Below are positions 8,112 through 18,072 of a DNA stretch of 64,000 bases, one piece after another. Position 1 is the stretch's first letter; every line of letters begins with the position of its first letter. Source of the DNA: Nocardia mangyaensis (GTDB lineage: Bacteria > Actinomycetota > Actinomycetes > Mycobacteriales > Mycobacteriaceae); the NCBI RefSeq assembly GCF_001886715.1, contig NZ_CP018082.1, positions 124,001-188,000 of the forward strand, given 5' to 3'. The position numbers and the translations under genes are program-made. The notes beneath the pieces are model-generated. The model was not told the DNA's origin and ran no database searches. It was given only the letters and a program-made list of their open reading frames with translations.

Positions 8112-9781
8112 CGCAGGAAGCCGACCTTGGTGTAGTCGGGCGAGGCGAGACCGAACGCGCCGTAGTTGGCGAGGTTCTCGCGCACCGCGTAGGTTCCCGA
8201 AGCCTGTTGCAGTGGAATCGAATAGCCCTCGGCGAAGATCACCTGATCGCACTCGTTGGCGAGTTCGCGCGCCTTGTCGGGGTCGAGTTCGGAAACGGTC
8301 CGGTCGATCAGAGCGTTCAGTTCGGGCGAGCCGATACGGGCCTTGTTGGACTGCAGATTGTTCGGATCGTAGGCGTAGATCTGCGGCAACGCGCTCAGCG
8401 GGAGAACGCTACCGCCCCAGGTGAACTGCGCGAGTTCGAAGTTGCCCGGATCGATCACATTCTTGAACAGACCGCTCCCTGGCACGGTCTCGATGCTCAT
8501 CTTCACCCCGATCTGTGCCAGGTTCTGCTGCACGATCTGCGCGGTCTGGACCCAGCCGTCCTGCTGGTACATCACGTTGCGCAGCTCGAGCCTGCGACCG
8601 TCCTTCTCCCGAACGTCGCCGTTGAGTTTCCAGCCCAGGTCGTCGAGCATCGCGGCGGCGCCATCGGGGTCGAACGCGATCGGTGCCGAATTGTCCTGGT
8701 AGCCCTTCTGGCCCTGCATGAAGATGTGATTGTTCAGCGGCTTCGGATCATCGACGACACCGTTCTGGGAGGCGTTGACGATGCCTTGCCGATCGATCGC
8801 CTTGGAGATGGCGATACGTACCTTCGGGTCCTCCAGCAGGGAGCCCGGCGCACCGTTGAAAGTGATGTGCGACCAACTCGGCTCCGGCGTCCGGCGCAGC
8901 ACCACCCCGGCCGCCTGCTTGGCGCCGGTGACGTTCTCGATGCCGGACATGTACGCGATGTCGAGTTCGTTGTTCTGGATGGCGGGCAGCCACGCCGTAC
9001 TGTCGAGCACGCTCAACGTGATGGTGTCGAGCTTCGGGGTGTCGCCCCACCAACTCGGGTTGCGGTTCAACGTGATCCGGTTCTGTCCGCGGTCGATCCC
9101 GCTGACCTGGAACGGGCCCGCGCTGACCGCGAGACCGTTGCGATCGCGGTCGTTGAACGCCTCGGGCGTCTCGGTGGTCGCCTTCGGGTACAGCGGGCTG
9201 AACTGGCCCTGCCACTCGGCGTACGGCTGGTTGAAGGTGACCACGACCTGCCGGTCGTCGACACCGCGTTCGACCTTCTCCACTCGCTCGAAACCACTGG
9301 TGAAGGCCACCAGATAGGCCGGGTCACGCCCACTCAGCGCCGCCGCTTGAGCGGCGAAATCCTCCCATGTGATCGGTGTGCCGTCGGACCAGACGGCCTT
9401 CGGGTTGATGGTGTAGGTCACCTGCTGTGGATCGGTGCCGGTGAGCTGGATGTCGGTGAAGTAGTCGTGATCGATCGACAACTCACCGGCGGCGTCGCTG
9501 CTGAACGGCGACGGCAGCACCGGCGAGATCACCTCCGAGGTGCTGTCGGACGCACCGTCGACATGCAGGTAGTTGAACGTCTCCGGGAACGAGCTGAGCA
9601 CCAGCCGCAGGTTGCCGCCCTCGCGCAGGTCGGCCACATCGCGGGGGTTGATGTCGTTGGTGCTGCCGATGGTCGCCGACCCCGGGGTGAAATCCCCGCC
9701 ATCGGAGGAACAGCCCGTCAGAATCAGGCCGACCGCCACACACGGAATGGCGAACCGTGTGCCGAGCGAGCGAATTCGCAT
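8108..9781 (-). CDS. ABC transporter peptide-binding lipoprotein, family 5 (copy 1)
   Basis: A 557-residue solute-binding lipoprotein of the SBP_bac_5 (OppA/DppA) family. The signal peptide ends in the lipobox LTGC. The mature protein opens with a motif shared by all three tandem copies (TNDINPRD, then REGGNLRL). It would bind oligopeptides or similar ligands outside the membrane and deliver them to the OppBC permease encoded upstream. The ATG at 9779-9781 has AGGAAGG upstream; an earlier in-frame start lacks one. It is the third of three tandem paralogs, 32 bp after copy 2. Confidence 0.92.
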   Translation of the reverse strand: MRIRSLGTRFAIPCVAVGLILTGCSSDGGDFTPGSATIGSTNDINPRDVADLREGGNLRLVLSSFPETFNYLHVDGASDSTSEVISPVLPSPFSSDAAGELSIDHDYFTDIQLTGTDPQQVTYTINPKAVWSDGTPITWEDFAAQAAALSGRDPAYLVAFTSGFERVEKVERGVDDRQVVVTFNQPYAEWQGQFSPLYPKATTETPEAFNDRDRNGLAVSAGPFQVSGIDRGQNRITLNRNPSWWGDTPKLDTITLSVLDSTAWLPAIQNNELDIAYMSGIENVTGAKQAAGVVLRRTPEPSWSHITFNGAPGSLLEDPKVRIAISKAIDRQGIVNASQNGVVDDPKPLNNHIFMQGQKGYQDNSAPIAFDPDGAAAMLDDLGWKLNGDVREKDGRRLELRNVMYQQDGWVQTAQIVQQNLAQIGVKMSIETVPGSGLFKNVIDPGNFELAQFTWGGSVLPLSALPQIYAYDPNNLQSNKARIGSPELNALIDRTVSELDPDKARELANECDQVIFAEGYSIPLQQASGTYAVRENLANYGAFGLASPDYTKVGFLR

Positions 9782-9813
9782 GGTTGGTCCTTCCTGTTCG
9801 CGCACGGTGGATC

Positions 9814-11493
9814 TCACTCGACGAAACCGATCTTGGTGTAGTCGTAGGAAGCCAGCCCGGACGCCCCGTAGTTCGCGAGGTTCGCCCTGGTCGCGACCGT
9901 ACCCGCGGACTGCACGATGGGCAGGGAGAAGCCCGACTCGAAGATGATCCGGTCGGCCTCGTTGGCCAGTTCGATCGCGCGGTCCGGGTCGAGTTCGGAA
10001 ATGGTCTCCTCGATCAGCGCGTTGAGCTCAGGAGATCCGATGCGGCCCTTGTTGCTCAGCGGGTTGGCCGGGTCGTAGGCGTAGATCTGAGGCAGCGCGC
10101 CGAGCGGGAAGATGCTCTTGGCCCAGACGAATTGGGCGATGTCGAAGTTGCCCGGGTCGATGACATCGGTGAACAGGCCGTTGCCGGGGTAGGTCTCGAT
10201 GATCAGTTTCACGCCGATCTGGGCCAGGTTCTGCTGGGCGATCTGCGCCATCTGCGTCCACACATCGGCCTGGTACATGACATCGCGGATCTCGAGCTTG
10301 CGGCCGTCCTTCTCCCGGACGTCGCCGTTGAGCTTCCAGCCCAGCTCGTCGAGCATGCGGGCTGCCGCTTCGGGGTCGTACGACACCGATTCGGCGTTGT
10401 CCTGGTAACCCTTCTGGCCCACGAGGTAGAGGTGATTGTTCAACGGCTTCGGGTCGGCGACCACGCCCTGCTGGGTCGCGGTGGCGATCGCCTGCCGGTC
10501 GATGCCCTTGGAGATCGCGATCCGCAGCTTCGGATCGGCCAGGATCGAGCCGGGCGCGCCGTTGAAGGTGAAGTGCGAGAACCGGTTCGCGGGTGCGCGC
10601 CGGACGGCGACGCCGGGGGTGTTGGTCGCCGTCGTCACCTCTTCGATGCCGCTGAGGGCGGTGGCGTCGAGTTCGTTGTTCTGCAGCGCGCTCAACCGTG
10701 CCGCGTTGTCGAGGACGCTGAAGGTGACGGTGTCGAGTTTCGCGGTCTCGCCCCACCACTTCGGATTGCGGCTGAGCACCACCCGCTGCTGGGCACGATC
10801 GATCGAGGTGATCATGAACGGACCCGACGACAACGGCATCTCGTTGCGGAACGCCGTATCGAACGACTCGGGAGTCGCGGTGCTCAGCCGCGGGTAGAGC
10901 GGATTGAACAGGCCCTTCCACTCCGCGTAGTGCTGGGCGAAGGTCACGATCGCCTGCCGGTCGTCGACTCCACGTTCGACCTTCTCCAGCCGGCTGTAGC
11001 CCTGGCTCGCCGCGATCTTGAAGGCGTTGTCGCGACCGCTCAGCGCGTTGGCCTGGGAGGCCAGGTCTTCCCAGGTGATCGGCGATCCGTCCGACCAGAC
11101 CGCCTGCGGATTGATCGTGTAGGTGATCTGCTGGGGATCGGTGCCGGTGAGCTCGACCTCGGTGAAGTAGTCGGTGTCCACGGTGAGCTCACCGGCGGCG
11201 TCGGCGTTGATCGTGCCGGGCAGCGTCCAGCTGACGATGTCGCTGACCTCGCCGTCGGAATCGACATGACTGCTGTTGAAGGTCGCGGGGAACGAGGTCA
11301 GCGCCAGCCGCAGGTTGCCGCCGTCGCGCACGTCGTCGCGGTCACGGGGGTTGATGTCGTTGGTGGCCCCGATCGCATTGGTGCCCGACTGCACCTGCGT
11401 CTCGGAGCCACACGCCCCGAGCACCAGGGCCACGGCAAGAGCTGGTGCCGCGAAACGAAAACTGGCCCGACGCGGCCGAACAGGAGCGCTCAT
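9814..11493 (-). CDS. ABC transporter peptide-binding lipoprotein, family 5 (copy 2)
   Basis: A 559-residue SBP_bac_5 lipoprotein with lipobox LGAC, followed by the shared GATNDINPRD and DGGNLRLALTSFP blocks. It aligns along its whole length with the proteins encoded on both sides, so it arose by tandem duplication. Its ATG (11491-11493) overlaps the stop of copy 3 as ATGA. All domains expected of the family appear intact, so it is probably active. The copies may differ in ligand preference; that cannot be judged from sequence. Confidence 0.92.
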   Translation of the reverse strand: MSAPVRPRRASFRFAAPALAVALVLGACGSETQVQSGTNAIGATNDINPRDRDDVRDGGNLRLALTSFPATFNSSHVDSDGEVSDIVSWTLPGTINADAAGELTVDTDYFTEVELTGTDPQQITYTINPQAVWSDGSPITWEDLASQANALSGRDNAFKIAASQGYSRLEKVERGVDDRQAIVTFAQHYAEWKGLFNPLYPRLSTATPESFDTAFRNEMPLSSGPFMITSIDRAQQRVVLSRNPKWWGETAKLDTVTFSVLDNAARLSALQNNELDATALSGIEEVTTATNTPGVAVRRAPANRFSHFTFNGAPGSILADPKLRIAISKGIDRQAIATATQQGVVADPKPLNNHLYLVGQKGYQDNAESVSYDPEAAARMLDELGWKLNGDVREKDGRKLEIRDVMYQADVWTQMAQIAQQNLAQIGVKLIIETYPGNGLFTDVIDPGNFDIAQFVWAKSIFPLGALPQIYAYDPANPLSNKGRIGSPELNALIEETISELDPDRAIELANEADRIIFESGFSLPIVQSAGTVATRANLANYGASGLASYDYTKIGFVE

Positions 11494-13181
11494 TTCAGGA
11501 ATCCGATCTTCGTGTAGTCATAGCTCGCCAACCCCGGCGAACCGATGTTGGCGAGGGTGGTGCGGGCGCCGACGCTGCCGTCGGACTGCATGAGAGGCAG
11601 GGAGTGGCCTTCTTCGAAGACCTTGCGGTCGACCTCGTTGGCCAGTTCGAGGACCTCGGCCGGGTCGAGTTCGGTGAGGGTGCGTTCGATGAGGGCGTTG
11701 AGTTCGGGGGAGCCGATGCGGCCGAAGTTGGCCTGCAGGTCGTCGGGGTCGTAGTAGTAGATCTGGCGGATGCTGCTGAGGGGGAACGGGTCGCCCTGGA
11801 AGATGAATTGGGCGGCGTCGAAGTCGCCGGGCTGGATGACGTCGGTGAAGAAGCCGGCGGCGGGCTTGGTGTCGATGGTGAGGCCGACGCCGATCGCGGC
11901 CAGGTTCTGCTGGATGATCTGGGCGATCTGGACCCAGGTGGGGTCGTTGTACATCACGTCGCGGATGACGAGCTCGCGGCCGTCCTTCTCACGGATGTCA
12001 CCGTTGCGGACCCAGCCGAGCGCGTCGAGTTCGCGGGCGGCGGCCTCGGGATCGAAACCGAGGCTGTTGTCCTGGTAGCCCTGCTGGCCCTGCAGGAAGA
12101 TGTGGTTGTTGAGCGGCCTCGGGTTCTCGACCAGTCCGTTCTGCATCGCGGTGACGATGCCTTGGCGGTCGATCGCCTTCGAAATCGCCACGCGCACACC
12201 TTCATCGGCCAGGATCGAGCCGGGGGCGCCGTTGAAGGTGATGTGGCGCCAGCGATTACCCGGCGCGCGCCGAACCACCAGGCCCTCGGTGCCGCGCACG
12301 GTCTTCACCTCGTCGATGGTGTTCAGTCGCACGAGGTCGATTTCGTTGTTCTGCAGGGCCTGCACCCAGGACGAGCTGTCGAGGGCGCTGTAGGTGATGG
12401 TGTCGAGGACGGGAGTCTCGCCCCACCAGTTCGGGTTGCGGCCCAGGGTGATTCGGCCCTGTGCGCGGTCGGTGGCGGTGATCAGGAAGGGCCCGGCGGT
12501 GAGGCCGGGGGCGTCGAGCAGCCCGGTGTTGAACGACTCGGGTGTGCTGGTCACCGATTTCGGGTACAGCATGCTGTTGCCCGCGAACTGGCCGCGCCAA
12601 TCGGCGTAGGGCGTGCTGAAGGTGAGGACGGCCTGGCGGTCGTCGACCCCGCGTTCCACACTCTCCACGAACTCGAAACCATTGCTGATCGCGATCAGAT
12701 ACGCCTTGTCGCGGCCGCTGAGCGCATTCGCCTGCGCGGCGATGTCCTCCCAGGTGATGGGCGAGCCATCCGACCACACCGCATCCGGATTGACCGTGTA
12801 CGTCACCCGCATCGGGTCGGTGCCGGTGAGCTCCACCGAGCTGAAGTAGTCGGTGTTGACGGTGAGCTCGCCCGCGGCGTCGACCATGAACGCGCGCGGC
12901 ATCATCGCCCAGGCGATCTCACCGATGTCACCCTCGTTGCCGTCATTGGACAGCGTGTTCCAGTTCGCCGGGTAGCTGGTGATGGCCAGGCGCAGATTGC
13001 CGCCCTCGCGCAGCGCATCGCGATCCTGGGGATTGATGTCGCTGGTGGTGCCGATCGCGTCGCTGAGCCCCTCGGCCGACTCCGCACCGGACCCGCAGGC
13101 CGCCATGATCATCCCGGCGGCGACCACCACGGCGGCACACCGCAGCCTCGTACCGTGGGCGCGTAGGCGTCGTGATCGCAT
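11490..13181 (-). CDS. ABC transporter peptide-binding lipoprotein, family 5 (copy 3)
   Basis: A 563-residue SBP_bac_5 lipoprotein with lipobox MAAC and the shared TTSDINPQD and REGGNLRLAITSYP blocks. It lies closest to the ATPase gene, 17 bp after its stop codon, and is the first of the three binding proteins in transcript order. The ATG (13179-13181) has AGGAG five bases upstream. Placing binding proteins after the permease and ATPase genes reverses the usual oppA-first order, although other actinobacterial dpp operons vary as well. Confidence 0.92.
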   Translation of the reverse strand: MRSRRLRAHGTRLRCAAVVVAAGMIMAACGSGAESAEGLSDAIGTTSDINPQDRDALREGGNLRLAITSYPANWNTLSNDGNEGDIGEIAWAMMPRAFMVDAAGELTVNTDYFSSVELTGTDPMRVTYTVNPDAVWSDGSPITWEDIAAQANALSGRDKAYLIAISNGFEFVESVERGVDDRQAVLTFSTPYADWRGQFAGNSMLYPKSVTSTPESFNTGLLDAPGLTAGPFLITATDRAQGRITLGRNPNWWGETPVLDTITYSALDSSSWVQALQNNEIDLVRLNTIDEVKTVRGTEGLVVRRAPGNRWRHITFNGAPGSILADEGVRVAISKAIDRQGIVTAMQNGLVENPRPLNNHIFLQGQQGYQDNSLGFDPEAAARELDALGWVRNGDIREKDGRELVIRDVMYNDPTWVQIAQIIQQNLAAIGVGLTIDTKPAAGFFTDVIQPGDFDAAQFIFQGDPFPLSSIRQIYYYDPDDLQANFGRIGSPELNALIERTLTELDPAEVLELANEVDRKVFEEGHSLPLMQSDGSVGARTTLANIGSPGLASYDYTKIGFLK

Positions 13182-13198
13182 GGCATCTCCTGGAAGTC

Positions 13199-15043
13199 TC
13201 AGCCGCTGACCACGGGCTCGGGAACGGCCGCGATCAGCGAGCGGGTGTACTCGTGCCGAGGATCGGCGAAGATCTGCTCCGCCGGGCCGGATTCGACGAT
13301 CTTGCCCCGCAGCATCACCGCGATGTCATGGGCCAGATTGCGCACCACCGACAGGTCGTGCGAGACGAACAGATACGACAGCCCACGCTCGGCCTGCAGG
13401 TCACGCAGCAGATTCAGCACGCCGGCCTGGATCGAGACATCCAGCGAGGACACCGGTTCGTCGAGCACGAGCAGCTGCGGGTCCAGCGCCAGCGCCCGCG
13501 CGATGCTGACGCGCTGCTTCTGACCGCCGGAGAAGTCCGACGGATAGCGGTCGGCGTGCTCGGGCCGCAAACCCACCTGCCGCAGCAGCTCGGGCACGCG
13601 CCGGTTGATCTCCTCGCGCGGGCGGCCGTCGATGCGCAGCGGTTCGGCCAGCACGTCGAAGATCGGCAGGCGCGGGTCGAGCGAGGCGCTGGGGTCCTGG
13701 AAGACGATCTGCATCTTGCGGCGGATCTCGCGGATCCGAGCCTTGGTCAGGGTGGCGACATCGTTGCCGAGCACCTCGATGCTGCCCGACTGCGGCCGCG
13801 CCAGATCCATGATCTGCGACAGCGTCGTCGACTTGCCCGAGCCCGACTCGCCGACCAGCGCCAGGGTGCGGCCCGCGCGCACGCTGAAACTGATGCCGTC
13901 GACCGCGCGTACCTCGCCGGTGCGCCTGCGCAGCAGCACGCCGGAGGTGAGCGGGAAGACCTTCACCAGGTCGGTCACCCGCAGCACCACCTCGTCGTCG
14001 GTGCGGTCGGCGTGCGGCGGGGCGGTGATCTCCTGGCGATAGGCGTCGAACAGTTGTGCCGTGCCCACCTCGGCGGTGCGGACACAGGCCGCCGAGTGAC
14101 CGGGGCCGAGCTTCTCCAGCGGCGGTTCGGCCACCGCGCAGTCGTCGATCGAGATCGGGCAGCGCGGCGCGAACGAGCAGCCGCCGGGTAGCGCGTGCAT
14201 GGCCGGTGGGGCGCCGGCGATCGGGATCAGCGGGGCGCGCGCCGGGCCGTTCATGCGCGGGATGGAACCCAGCAGGCCAACGGTGTAGGGCATCCGCGGC
14301 GCGGTGAAAAGCTCGGTGACGGGCGCGGTTTCGACGATGCGGCCCGCGTACATCACCGCCACCCGGTCGGCGACGGTGGCCGCGATACCCATGTCGTGGG
14401 TGATCATGATGACCCCGGCCCCGGTGATGTCGCGGGCCTTGCGCAGCAGGTCCAGGATCTGGGCCTGCACCGTCACGTCGAGCGCGGTGGTCGGTTCGTC
14501 GCAGATGATCAGGGCCGGATCGTTGGCGATGGCCATCGCGATCACCACGCGCTGGCGCATACCGCCGGAGAACTCGTGCGGAAAGGCTCTGGCACGCGCC
14601 CGCGCGTCGGTGATGCCGACCAGCTCGAGTAGTTCGATCGCGCGCTCACCGGCCTCCGTGCGGCTCATCTTGCCGTGCGCGAGCAGCGCCTCGGCGATCT
14701 GATCGCCCACCCGGTAGACCGGCGTCAGCGCCGAGAGCGGGTCCTGGAAGACCATGCTGATCGAGGAACCGCGCAGCTTCGACATCTGCTTGTCGCCGAG
14801 GCCGAGCAGTTCGCGGCCGCGCAACCGGATCGAGCCGTGCACGCGCGCCTGCTCGGGCAGCAGCCCGATCACCGCCAGTGACGACACCGACTTGCCCGAG
14901 CCGGACTCGCCGACGATGGCGAGCACTTCGCCGTCGGCGACGGTGTAGTTCACCCCGCGCACGGCGTCGACGCGGCCCTCCTCGCCGGGGAACGAGACTC
15001 GAAGGTCGGTGACCTCGAGCAGCGGTGCGGTCGATGTCGTCAT
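13199..15043 (-). CDS. Peptide ABC transporter ATPase, fused OppD-OppF type
   Basis: A 614-residue protein with two complete ATPase domains in one chain. Domain 1 has Walker A GESGSGKS, signature [14 protein letters not shown] and Walker [13 protein letters not shown]. It ends in an OppD-type tail with CSFAPRCP cysteines. Domain 2 has its own [28 protein letters not shown] and [12 protein letters not shown]. The fused pair would power the OppB/OppC permease without a partner ATPase. I start it at the ATG at 15041-15043, which overlaps the oppC stop as ATGA; a 44-residue Arg-rich extension in the same frame lies inside oppC and is unlikely. Confidence 0.94.
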   Translation of the reverse strand: MTTSTAPLLEVTDLRVSFPGEEGRVDAVRGVNYTVADGEVLAIVGESGSGKSVSSLAVIGLLPEQARVHGSIRLRGRELLGLGDKQMSKLRGSSISMVFQDPLSALTPVYRVGDQIAEALLAHGKMSRTEAGERAIELLELVGITDARARARAFPHEFSGGMRQRVVIAMAIANDPALIICDEPTTALDVTVQAQILDLLRKARDITGAGVIMITHDMGIAATVADRVAVMYAGRIVETAPVTELFTAPRMPYTVGLLGSIPRMNGPARAPLIPIAGAPPAMHALPGGCSFAPRCPISIDDCAVAEPPLEKLGPGHSAACVRTAEVGTAQLFDAYRQEITAPPHADRTDDEVVLRVTDLVKVFPLTSGVLLRRRTGEVRAVDGISFSVRAGRTLALVGESGSGKSTTLSQIMDLARPQSGSIEVLGNDVATLTKARIREIRRKMQIVFQDPSASLDPRLPIFDVLAEPLRIDGRPREEINRRVPELLRQVGLRPEHADRYPSDFSGGQKQRVSIARALALDPQLLVLDEPVSSLDVSIQAGVLNLLRDLQAERGLSYLFVSHDLSVVRNLAHDIAVMLRGKIVESGPAEQIFADPRHEYTRSLIAAVPEPVVSG

Positions 15044-16008
15044 CGCTTCTCGGCCTTCTTCAACTCCACCCGCGCCTGGTCGGTTTTCTCGCCCACCTCT
15101 TTGCGCGCCTTGCGCGCACCCCGCGCACCGGGATCGAAGGCGTCGCGCAGTCCGTCGCCGACGAGGTTGGCGCACAACACGATCGTGACCAGCAGACCAC
15201 CGGCGAACAGGAACAACCAGGGATAGGTGAGCGCTGATTTGGTCCCCGCCGCGATCAGCGAGCCCAACGACACATCCGGCGGCTGCACACCGAAACCGAG
15301 GAAGCTCAAACCGGTTTCGGCGCTGATCGCCGCGCCGACGGCCAGCGTGGTGTCGATGATCAGGATGGAGGCGATGTTCGGCACGATGTGGCTGAGGATG
15401 ATCCTGCGGTTCGACGCGCCCATATACCGTGCGGCCCGCACGAATTCACGATCACGCAGGCTCAGGGTCAGGCCGCGCACGATGCGCGCGGCGATCATCC
15501 AGCCGAACACGCTGAGCAGCACGATCAGGATCAGGATCGACCCCGAACCCTTGGTGCGCGGGGCGAACAGCGCGATGATGATGAAGCTGGGCACCACGAG
15601 CAGCAGGTCGACCAGCCACATCACGGCCCGGTCGGTCCAGCCGCCGAGCAGTCCGGCCAGCGCGCCCGCGGTTGCGGCGATCACGCTGGAGAACAGCGCC
15701 ACGCAGAAGCCGATCACCAGCGATTTCTGCAGGCCGCGCAGGGTTTGGGCCAGCACGTCCTGGCCGATCTGAGTGGTGCCGAACGGGTGCTCGAGACTCG
15801 GTGGCTTCAGCAGCGCGGTGTAGTCCATCTGCTGGTAGTCCCACGGCAGCAGCGGTGGCAGCGCGAAACTGACCACCACGAGCAGCCCCAGGATCACCGC
15901 GCCCACCACGGCGGGCTTGTTGCGCAGAAACCGCCGCCACACCAGCTTGCGGCGTCCGGCCGCGGCGACTTCCGGCGCGCCGACGACGATCAGTTCGGTC
16001 TCGGTCAA
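15040..16008 (-). CDS. Peptide ABC transporter permease, OppC/DppC type
   Basis: A 322-residue permease with six membrane segments, the OppC N-terminal region, and the ATPase-contacting EAA loop ([20 protein letters not shown]). The C-terminal ~35 residues are highly charged (Lys/Arg/Glu) and cytoplasmic. I prefer a TTG start at 16006-16008 with GAGGAC upstream, overlapping as TTGA the end of a 25-codon mini-ORF. A longer TTG start at 16053 would read through a repeat element. It pairs with the OppB-type permease upstream. Confidence 0.9.
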   Translation of the reverse strand: MTETELIVVGAPEVAAAGRRKLVWRRFLRNKPAVVGAVILGLLVVVSFALPPLLPWDYQQMDYTALLKPPSLEHPFGTTQIGQDVLAQTLRGLQKSLVIGFCVALFSSVIAATAGALAGLLGGWTDRAVMWLVDLLLVVPSFIIIALFAPRTKGSGSILILIVLLSVFGWMIAARIVRGLTLSLRDREFVRAARYMGASNRRIILSHIVPNIASILIIDTTLAVGAAISAETGLSFLGFGVQPPDVSLGSLIAAGTKSALTYPWLFLFAGGLLVTIVLCANLVGDGLRDAFDPGARGARKARKEVGEKTDQARVELKKAEKR

Positions 16009-16020
16009 GCTGCGTCCTCT

Positions 16021-16080
16021 CGGCGTGAGCGGGCGCCCTGCGTGGTCACGCAAGCTACCGCCTCCGGGCGCTGACCGCTC
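16021..16080 (-). repeat. R1 interspersed repeat, copy A (oppB-oppC junction)
   Basis: On the minus strand this begins AGCGGTCAGCGCCCGGAGG and ends CACGCAGGGCGCCC plus about 10 nt. It matches copy B (29113-29171) at about 49 of 58 positions and copy D (33904-33952) at about 40 of 47. It fills the gap between the oppB stop and the oppC start. Internal complementarity (GCGTG/CACGC inside GCGCCC/GGGCGC) would let it form a nested hairpin. It is also readable as a 25-codon ORF (16082-16005) overlapping both neighbours. Confidence 0.8.
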
Positions 16081-17056
16081 ATGCCACCCGCACCCTGGGG
16101 TCGAGCAGCGCGAGCGCGATGTCGGCGAGCAGGCCCGAGATCAACACCACCAGCCCGGCGAACGCCGTCACCGTCACCACGACATAGAGGTCCTGGGCAT
16201 TGATCGAATCCACCAGCCACTCGCCGACACCGTGCCAGCCGAAGATCTTCTCGGTGAAGGTGGCGCCGGTGATCAACGCGCCCAGGCTGTAGGCGAAGAG
16301 GGTGGCCATCGGGATCAGCGCGGTGCGCAGGCCGTGTTTGTAGAGGGCGCGATTGCGGGTGAGGCCCTTGGCGCGGGCGGTGCGGATGAAATCGCTCTGC
16401 AGCACGTCGAGCATGGCATTGCGCTGGTAGCGGCTGTATCCGGCCATGGCGCCCAGCGCCAGCGTGAGCGTCGGCAGCACGAGATGCTGGACCCGGTCGA
16501 GGAGCTGGTTCCACAGCCCGTGCACCTGGGTGGCCGATGTCTCGCCGGTATAGAGGAAAATCTGTACGCCGGTGGTCGTATTGACCTGTAGCGCACCGTA
16601 TTTCAACAGTGTGGCCAACAGGAAGACCGGGGTCGACAGGATCAGCAGCGAGATCACCGTCGAGAAATAGTCACTGAACTTGTACTGCCGGATCGCCCCC
16701 GCCGCGCCGATCAGCACACCGAGCACGGTGCCGATGATCGACCCGAGGATCAGCAACCGCAGACTCACCGCGACCCGCCTGCCCAGTTCCTCGCTCACCG
16801 GCTGACCGGCCAGCGTGGTCCCGAAATCCCCCTGCACGACCCCGCCCAACCAGGTGAGATAGCGCTGCGGGATCGGCTCGTCGAGATGCAGTTGCTCGGC
16901 CTTGGCATCGATCACCGACTGCGGTGGGCGCGGGTTGCGCTGCTCGAGACTGTCGAGCGGGCGGAAGGTGAGCGAGGCCAGACTGAAGGTCAGGAACGAA
17001 GCCAGCAGCAGGAGCACGACGTAGTTCAGCGCGCGCCGCAACAGGAAGCCGGTCAT
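16079..17056 (-). CDS. Peptide ABC transporter permease, OppB/DppB type
   Basis: A 325-residue permease, first gene of the transporter operon. It begins MTGFLLRRALNYVV with the first membrane segment at once, then a long periplasmic loop, then five more segments. The EAA loop is DFIRTARAKGLTRNRALYKHG. The ATG at 17054-17056 has GAGGGG upstream. A much longer frame exists upstream but runs into the divergent phosphatase gene and is not credible. Any promoter must lie in the 87 bp between this start and the divergent gene at 17144. Confidence 0.92.
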   Translation of the reverse strand: MTGFLLRRALNYVVLLLLASFLTFSLASLTFRPLDSLEQRNPRPPQSVIDAKAEQLHLDEPIPQRYLTWLGGVVQGDFGTTLAGQPVSEELGRRVAVSLRLLILGSIIGTVLGVLIGAAGAIRQYKFSDYFSTVISLLILSTPVFLLATLLKYGALQVNTTTGVQIFLYTGETSATQVHGLWNQLLDRVQHLVLPTLTLALGAMAGYSRYQRNAMLDVLQSDFIRTARAKGLTRNRALYKHGLRTALIPMATLFAYSLGALITGATFTEKIFGWHGVGEWLVDSINAQDLYVVVTVTAFAGLVVLISGLLADIALALLDPRVRVA

Positions 17057-17143
17057 CAGTCCCCTCGGGAATCGGGTAATGAGGCCCTGATCATAGGGAC
17101 AGTCCGCGGTCCCCGCGTGGCGACTTGCGGCAGGATGGAACGG

Positions 17144-17971
17144 ATGACGCCCCTGCACCCGAAACCGCGCCTGGTGGCCACCGATGTCGACGGCACGCTG
17201 ATCGACGCCTCGGAGAAGGTCTCGCCCCGCACCAAGGCCGCCGTCGGCGCGCTCGTCGCCGACGGCGCCACCTTCGTGCTCGCCACCGGCAGGCCGCCAC
17301 GCTGGATCGATCCGGTCGTCAGCGAACTCGGCTACGCCCCGCTGGCGGTCTGCGGCAACGGTGCGGTCATCTACGACAGCGCCACCGACCGGGTGCTGTC
17401 GAGCCACGCCCTCGACGTGGAGACGCTGGCCTGGCTGGCCGAGATCGCCGAACACGCGCTACCCGGGTGCGGGCTGGCCACCGAGCGGGTCGGCGCCAGC
17501 GCGCACGACGCGGCGACGCCGCAGTTCGTCAGCTCGCCGACCTACGAGCACGCCTGGCTCAACCCCGACGACACCGTGGTCTCGCACGCCGAGGTCATCG
17601 CCTCGCCCGCGATCAAGATGCTGATCCGACTGCGCTCGGCCCGCTCCTCGGCCATGCGCGCGGCCCTCGCCCCGCTGGTCGGCGACCGCGCCGAGATCAC
17701 CTACTCCACCGAGAACGGGCTGATCGAGGTGGCGGTGCCCGGGGTGACCAAGGCGTCCGGGCTGGCCGAAGTCGCGCGGCGGATCGGCGTCGAGGAGAAC
17801 TCGATCGTCGCGTTCGGTGACATGCCCAACGATGTGCCGATGCTGACGATGGCGGGGCACGGCGTCGCCATGGGCAATGCGCACCAGGAGGCCCGCGACG
17901 CCGCCGATGAGGTGACCGCGAGCAACGTCGACCACGGTGTCGCCGTGGTCCTGGAACGCTGGTGGCGATAG
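17144..17971 (+). CDS. HAD-superfamily hydrolase, Cof type
   Basis: A 275-residue phosphatase of the Cof (HAD subclass IIB) family. The nucleophile motif is DVDGTLID near the N-terminus, followed by ATGRPPRW, the lysine motif region KASGLAEVARRIG, and FGDMPNDVPMLTMAG near the C-terminus. Such enzymes dephosphorylate sugar phosphates or similar small molecules; the substrate is unknown. Two ATGs are possible (17135 and 17144); neither has a strong Shine-Dalgarno, and I chose the second. It is divergent from the peptide transporter operon and converges on the amidase gene. A homolog sits near the same envelope locus in mycobacteria. Confidence 0.88.
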   Translation: MTPLHPKPRLVATDVDGTLIDASEKVSPRTKAAVGALVADGATFVLATGRPPRWIDPVVSELGYAPLAVCGNGAVIYDSATDRVLSSHALDVETLAWLAEIAEHALPGCGLATERVGASAHDAATPQFVSSPTYEHAWLNPDDTVVSHAEVIASPAIKMLIRLRSARSSAMRAALAPLVGDRAEITYSTENGLIEVAVPGVTKASGLAEVARRIGVEENSIVAFGDMPNDVPMLTMAGHGVAMGNAHQEARDAADEVTASNVDHGVAVVLERWWR

Positions 17972-18018
17972 CCCTGGACCGGTGATCACCACGCTCCGGT
18001 GGCGGTGGGAAAATGACA

Positions 18019-18053
18019 AGCAGCCGGTGCCGCTCTCGGCGGCACCGGCTGCT
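18019..18053. terminator. Hairpin between convergent genes
   Basis: AGCAGCCGGTGCCG (18019-18032) pairs perfectly with CGGCACCGGCTGCT (18040-18053) around a 7-nt loop. It lies between the stop codons of two convergent genes, so it can end both transcripts. There is no clear T-tract. Confidence 0.75.
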
Positions 18054-18072
18054 CCTTCGCCATGACCGGGGG

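Noticed and set aside
9757..13166. Long plus-strand frames opposite the tandem binding-protein genes
   Set aside because: They mirror the three lipoprotein genes, differ little from each other because the genes are paralogs, and show no protein family character.
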